A stretch of 25,735 nt of DNA from Lachnospiraceae bacterium (lineage in GTDB: Bacteria > Bacillota_A > Clostridia > Lachnospirales > Lachnospiraceae), in the NCBI GenBank assembly GCA_016291475.1, contig JAEEXJ010000043.1, positions 1 to 25,735 on the forward strand, read 5' to 3'. Positions within the stretch are counted from its first letter, which is position 1; each line of letters opens with the position of its first letter. Below, in pieces: positions 22,301-25,735 of the stretch. The notes beneath the pieces are model-generated. The model saw nothing but the letters and a program-made list of their open reading frames with translations, had not been told where the DNA came from and did not search any database. A program made the translations under genes and the position numbers.

Positions 22301-23320
22301 ATGGCTAAAGAATTTAATTACACTATCTGCCCTGTGGCAAATGCATCATACATTGCAGCTAATCACGGATTCCTTAAAGAGAGACTCGAGAAGATCGGAT
22401 ATACTCCCGTAAAGCTTCAGACACTTGAGCAAGAGCATTGGGTTGAGCACTTCAATTATCAAAATGACAGACTTTTCCGTGAGGGCGGTAATACTCCTCC
22501 CATCTGGGCTAAGTCAAGAGGAGCAGAACCGGTTCTTATCGGACTTAATCTCATCCCCGGACAGCAGGCGATACTTGTTCGCGAAGATTCAGATATCAAA
22601 ACGGTAGCGGACCTTAAAGGTAAGAAGCTCGGAGTCCCCGACAGGATCAATGTAACAATAGATCATCAGAAGACCGCAACACTGGAAGGATTTGAAAACG
22701 CTCTTAAATCTGCAGGATTGAAGAATGAAGATGTGGAGTGGGTATTTATCAAGGATGAGACTCCTGATTATCCGGGCGGAGCAAGATGGACTTTCAAAAC
22801 CGGACTCGATTTTGAGGCACTTGATAAGGGTGAGGTAGATGCAGTGTTTATCAAACTCTCCGCTTCCGAAAGAGTTCTTGAATCAGGTAAGTACAGAAAG
22901 ATCATTAACATCGTAGCCGATCAGGACAGTGTTGATCCCGTAAACAATGAGTGGCCCAATGTTCTTACCGTAAGCCGTAAGCTTGCCGAAGAAGAACCCG
23001 AAGTGGTTGTCGAATACCTTAAAGCAGCAATAGTTGCAGCAAGATGGGCTAAGGATCACAAGGATGAAGCAGAGGAACTTCTTGCAGAGCAGACCTTTAG
23101 TACGGTAGAGCAGTATCGCAGAGCTTATCCCGCAGATTTCTACAAGCAGCTTGAGCCCAACTTCTCGGAAGCAGGTCTTAAGTCACTTCAGACCAGAGCG
23201 CAATTCCTTTATGATCACGGATTTACCGATAAGGTTGTTGATGTAAATGCATGGGCAGACAAGAGTTTCCTTGAAAGAGCACTTAAGGAACTTGAAGAGG
23301 AGGCAAGAAAAGCCGGTTGA
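22301..23320 (+). CDS. DszB-like desulfinase homologue (SsuA/NMT1 fold), 339 aa
   Basis: A periplasmic-binding-protein fold without a signal peptide, so cytosolic. It lines up well with Rhodococcus DszB, the 2'-hydroxybiphenyl-2-sulfinate desulfinase, from memory: NYTICPVANA with Cys10 against the DszB segment around Cys27, HFNYQNDRLFREGG with His50, Arg60 and Gly63 against His60, Arg70 and Gly73, then LIGLNLIPGQQAILVREDSDI, VLTVSRKLAEEEPE and YPADFYKQLEPNF. DszB cleaves C-S of a sulfinate to give sulfite. The substrate here is unknown; an NMT1-fold binding role is the alternative. Strong GGAGG at 22288-22292 serves ATG 22301. It heads an operon with an SsuA/SsuC/SsuB-type transporter. The start follows the leader ORF by 50 bases. 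Confidence 0.75.
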   Translation: MAKEFNYTICPVANASYIAANHGFLKERLEKIGYTPVKLQTLEQEHWVEHFNYQNDRLFREGGNTPPIWAKSRGAEPVLIGLNLIPGQQAILVREDSDIKTVADLKGKKLGVPDRINVTIDHQKTATLEGFENALKSAGLKNEDVEWVFIKDETPDYPGGARWTFKTGLDFEALDKGEVDAVFIKLSASERVLESGKYRKIINIVADQDSVDPVNNEWPNVLTVSRKLAEEEPEVVVEYLKAAIVAARWAKDHKDEAEELLAEQTFSTVEQYRRAYPADFYKQLEPNFSEAGLKSLQTRAQFLYDHGFTDKVVDVNAWADKSFLERALKELEEEARKAG

Positions 23321-23377
23321 TGTTTTGCAGGCAAAATGTGTTGGGGAACATAAAGAGGAAATATAAGGAGAAATATT

Positions 23378-24532
23378 ATGAAAAAACATGGATTGATCAC
23401 AAAGTTTGCAGCACTTGGACTTGCTGCTGCGCTCGGACTTGCGGGCTGCGGCGGACAGAGTGGAAGCGGTAATCAGGGATCTGAGGTATCCGAAGTGACT
23501 ATTACCGCAGAGGAAGAGGCACTTGCCAAGGAACTTCTGGAAAGAAATGTAACTGCATCCGATGTAATAACTGTCGGAGTTATCGAATCAGCCATCAAAC
23601 AGCTCAAGGAGAAGTACACCTTTGAAGAGCTGGATGATTTGAAGATCGGTTCCGGCGGCTGGGTATATCTTTCGGATAAAAACGGATGGTTTGCAGAGCT
23701 TCTCGGCGACAACAATACTAAGGTAAGCATTGTTGAAGGCGCTGTCGGAAATGAGGTTCAGCTCATGGAGAGAAATGAACTTCACCTTATGAACCGTATG
23801 CTTTATCCATTTCTTCTCTACAGAGTACAGGGTGGTGATATTACAGCGGTTGAACTTTCCGAAGATCCCGCACCCGGAATTATTACCATTCTTGTTGCTA
23901 AGGATTCTCCCTATGAGACTCTTGAGGATCTTAAGGGCGGTACCATTGCAAGCTGGAAGGCAGGATGCCAGTATGTTGCACTTATCGAGCAGACCATCGA
24001 TCTCGGATGGACAGAAGGCGTAGATTGGACTTACGCAAATGTTTCAAACAACGATATCAAGACCGCTCTTGAAGCAGGTGAAGTTGATGCAATCTCCGTT
24101 CATCCTTTCGCAAACATCAATAACGAGATCATCTCAGGTAATTTCCGTGAGATAGCAAATGCTAAAGCAGACGGAGTATATACCAACTACGGTGGTGCAT
24201 CCGTTACCTTCGCTCCTTCGGAATTTGCAGATTCACATGTAAATCTTATCAAAGCGGTTCTTAAGCTTCGTCAGCTGGTAAATGCTTATATCATTCAGAA
24301 CCCTGAAGAAACGGCAGCAGTACTTGAGACTATTACCAGAGAGCCTGCAGAAAATACCATTTGGTGGAACAACAGAAGCGCAGAGACCTTCTATTCCGCT
24401 TCAGCCCCTCTTTCACAGCTCGTTGATGATACCGACAATTATCAGAACTGGCTTATTGAGAATACCGAGGAGTTTACCGAAGACGGACGCATTGACAAGG
24501 ATACATTCTTTAATCCCAACTTCTTTGAGTAA
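23378..24532 (+). CDS. SsuA-like ABC transporter substrate-binding lipoprotein, 384 aa
   Basis: A Sec signal peptide with lipobox LAGC and lipidated Cys24 (MKKHGLITKFAALGLAAALG precedes) anchors it outside the membrane. The mature domain is a type-2 binding protein of the NMT1/SsuA family: VITVGVIESAIKQLKEKY, GIITILVAKDSPYETLEDLKGG and the hinge-side ALEAGEVDAISVHPF are typical. The partner permease and ATPase follow in SsuC/SsuB form, so it delivers a small anion, probably an organosulfur compound; nitrate, taurine or a pyrimidine precursor would also fit the family. AAGGAG at 23365-23370, seven bases before ATG 23378, is a strong ribosome site. A hairpin separates it from the permease gene. 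Confidence 0.9.
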   Translation: MKKHGLITKFAALGLAAALGLAGCGGQSGSGNQGSEVSEVTITAEEEALAKELLERNVTASDVITVGVIESAIKQLKEKYTFEELDDLKIGSGGWVYLSDKNGWFAELLGDNNTKVSIVEGAVGNEVQLMERNELHLMNRMLYPFLLYRVQGGDITAVELSEDPAPGIITILVAKDSPYETLEDLKGGTIASWKAGCQYVALIEQTIDLGWTEGVDWTYANVSNNDIKTALEAGEVDAISVHPFANINNEIISGNFREIANAKADGVYTNYGGASVTFAPSEFADSHVNLIKAVLKLRQLVNAYIIQNPEETAAVLETITREPAENTIWWNNRSAETFYSASAPLSQLVDDTDNYQNWLIENTEEFTEDGRIDKDTFFNPNFFE

Positions 24533-24539
24533 AAAAATA

Positions 24540-24562
24540 CGGGAGGGCGTAAAGCTCTCCCG
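24540..24562 (+). repeat. Intercistronic hairpin between binding-protein and permease genes
   Basis: CGGGAGGGC (24540-24548) and GCTCTCCCG (24554-24562) pair over nine positions (one G-U) with the loop GTAAA. No T tract follows, so it is more likely an RNA-stability or processing element than a terminator. Confidence 0.6.
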
Positions 24563-24576
24563 GGATAGGAATAAAC

Positions 24577-25428
24577 ATGGCAAAACCATTAACTGCGGAA
24601 GTGCCCGTAGATCAGAAAAATATAATAACTAAAATATCCGGTGACTTTGAGAGTACGAAACTCGGCCCCAGGATAGTGGCATTGATCAACACGATAGCAG
24701 TTCCTGTTTTGCTGCTTCTTGTCTGGCAGGTTCTTTCGGGATCTGGATTGTTGTTGGAAGTAATTCTTCCATCCCCTCTCAAAGTTATCAAAGCACTTGG
24801 GGCTATGATCTCTGACGGCACACTTGCTAAGGATCTTGCTATCAGCGGAAAAAGAGTATTTATCGGATATTTATGGGGCGCAGGCATAGCTCTGATACTC
24901 GGAGTTATCAGCGGACTTAATAAAGTCAGTGAGAGAGTTTTTTCACCCATCATCAATGTCATCAGACAGATTCCCCTCTATGCATGGATGCCCCTCATAA
25001 TCCTCTGGTTCGGAATCGGTGAAGTATCCAAGGAACTTATCATTGCAAGAGGCGTGCTGATCCCGATCTTCCTCAATACATTGCAGGGAATTAAAGGTGT
25101 TCAGGTAGAGTATTGTGAGCTTGCCGAGGTGCTTGAACTTAAGAGAAGTATCTTCTTAAGAAAGATCGTACTTCCTTCAGCTGTATCTTCGATCTTTACC
25201 GGACTCAGACTCGGAGCCGGAAATGCATGGATGGCCGTAGTTGCTGCAGAGATGCTCGGTGGTCTTACCGGACTCGGATACGCACTTATGAAATCAAGAG
25301 AGTTTCTCTGGTCCGATAACCTTATAGCACTTATGGTTGTCATCGGTGTAATAGGTGTGGCCATTGATGTAATACTTCATCAGATCGAACAAAGATCCCT
25401 TAAATGGAAAAGAAAGACCGTCAAGTAA
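24577..25428 (+). CDS. SsuC-like ABC transporter permease, 283 aa
   Basis: An inner-membrane subunit of the nitrate/sulfonate/taurine-type importer family. After a polar N-terminal tail of about 35 residues come hydrophobic segments at about 38-54, 98-110, 130-150, 158-174, 216-232 and 248-266. The EAA-type coupling loop for the ATPase is EYCELAEVLELKRSIFLRKI followed by VLPSAVSSIFTGLRLG, although the usual Gly in the EAA motif is replaced by Glu (LEL for LGA). IRQIPLYAWMPLIILWFGIGE is highly typical of SsuC. GATAGGA upstream marks ATG 24577. The substrate is set by the lipoprotein. Confidence 0.93.
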   Translation: MAKPLTAEVPVDQKNIITKISGDFESTKLGPRIVALINTIAVPVLLLLVWQVLSGSGLLLEVILPSPLKVIKALGAMISDGTLAKDLAISGKRVFIGYLWGAGIALILGVISGLNKVSERVFSPIINVIRQIPLYAWMPLIILWFGIGEVSKELIIARGVLIPIFLNTLQGIKGVQVEYCELAEVLELKRSIFLRKIVLPSAVSSIFTGLRLGAGNAWMAVVAAEMLGGLTGLGYALMKSREFLWSDNLIALMVVIGVIGVAIDVILHQIEQRSLKWKRKTVK

Positions 25429-25447
25429 ACGGAAGACAGGTAACGTT

Positions 25448-25735
25448 ATGAGCGACAATAATATTTTGGAAATTAAAAATGTATCCAAGATCTTTCATAC
25501 ACCGGATAAGGATGTGGAAGCTATCAAAAAGGTGGATTTAACCGTTAAAGAGGGTGAGTTCATATCCATAATCGGTGCCAGCGGATGCGGAAAGACCACT
25601 TTGCTCAGACTGATCGCCGGTCTTGAGAAGAACTATAACGGCGATATACTTCTTGACGGAAAGAGAGTGGAAAAAGCAGGGCTCGACAGAGGCGTGATCT
25701 TTCAGGATCACAGGCTTCTTCCCTGGCTTACCGTA
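25448..25735 (+). CDS. SsuB-like ABC transporter ATP-binding protein, 3'-truncated by window edge
   Basis: The first 96 codons of the ATPase of the same importer. The Walker A GASGCGKTT is complete, preceded by the A-loop region (IFHTPDKDVEAIKKVDLTV). The Q-loop stretch GVIFQDHRLLPWLTV is the nearly invariant hallmark of the SsuB/TauB/NrtD group. The signature, Walker B and H-loop lie beyond the window. The start follows the permease stop by 19 bases, with a weak AGGTAAC as ribosome site. It hydrolyses ATP to drive uptake with the permease and the lipoprotein upstream. Confidence 0.93.
   Translation, partial: MSDNNILEIKNVSKIFHTPDKDVEAIKKVDLTVKEGEFISIIGASGCGKTTLLRLIAGLEKNYNGDILLDGKRVEKAGLDRGVIFQDHRLLPWLTV

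Noticed and set aside
22301..23320. Reading this gene as a thiamine-precursor enzyme (Thi5/NMT1-like)
   Set aside because: The Thi5 CCCFC motif is absent, while the DszB Cys/His/Arg/Gly positions are present; the alternative is not fully excluded.
1..25735. tRNA, rRNA, CRISPR arrays, insertion sequences, phage genes
   Set aside because: No cloverleaf, regular spacer-repeat pattern, transposase or integrase motif was found by reading; short RNAs could still be missed by eye.

Overview
The window looks like a chromosomal segment of a strictly anaerobic Firmicute, most likely a Lachnospiraceae member close to Butyrivibrio or Pseudobutyrivibrio. This placement is inferred from moderate GC, strong AGGAGG-type ribosome sites, a class II fructose-bisphosphate aldolase, an [FeFe]-hydrogenase-like sensor and a DUF4418/ABC module. 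No RNA genes, CRISPR arrays, insertion sequences or phage genes were seen. Nearly everything is on the + strand; the one convincing minus-strand gene encodes a DUF3810 membrane metalloprotease-like protein. No gene-free stretch exceeds about 250 bases.

Layout. (1) 3-5840: a string of small accessory genes: GNAT C-terminus, an unknown protein, a TfoX N-terminal-like protein, an AT-rich unknown, two related small Cys-rich proteins, a YcaQ-type winged-helix glycosylase, a carboxymuconolactone decarboxylase-cupin fusion, a methyltransferase and a Nudix hydrolase. (2) 5812-6972, minus strand: the DUF3810 gene, reading away from a divergent promoter shared with (3). (3) 7061-11682: a compact six-gene operon (HAD, flavin reductase-like, methyltransferase, NT5C-like HAD, radical SAM, HAD) that ends at a strong terminator. 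(4) 11841-15508: a sensory-hydrogenase/GGDEF/EAL fusion, a LUD protein and a YbgC-type thioesterase. (5) 15696-16664: the aldolase gene fba between two hairpins. (6) 16733-19604: a third Cys-rich small protein, a U32-like protein and a multi-spanning glycosyltransferase-like membrane protein. (7) 19761-22065: DUF4418 protein, FtsX-type permease and ABC ATPase. (8) 22188-25735: an apparent sulfur-acquisition operon. It holds a 20-codon leader ORF with two Cys codons, a DszB-like desulfinase homologue without a signal peptide, an SsuA-like lipoprotein, an SsuC-like permease and the start of an SsuB-like ATPase that runs off the window.

The two most exciting items are these. First, the protein at 11841-14432 has two ferredoxin-type clusters, an H-cluster domain with all four cluster cysteines and an extra Fe-S motif. 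These are joined to apparently intact cyclic-di-GMP synthesis and hydrolysis domains, which suggests a hydrogen or redox sensor that writes directly into c-di-GMP. Second, in the sulfur locus the leader ORF codons next to Cys14 are complementary to the ribosome-binding site of the desulfinase-like gene. This is the architecture expected of a cysteine-responsive translation attenuator, and the gene it would control keeps the Cys/His/Arg/Gly positions of DszB. Functions are inferred by reading motifs; no database search was possible.
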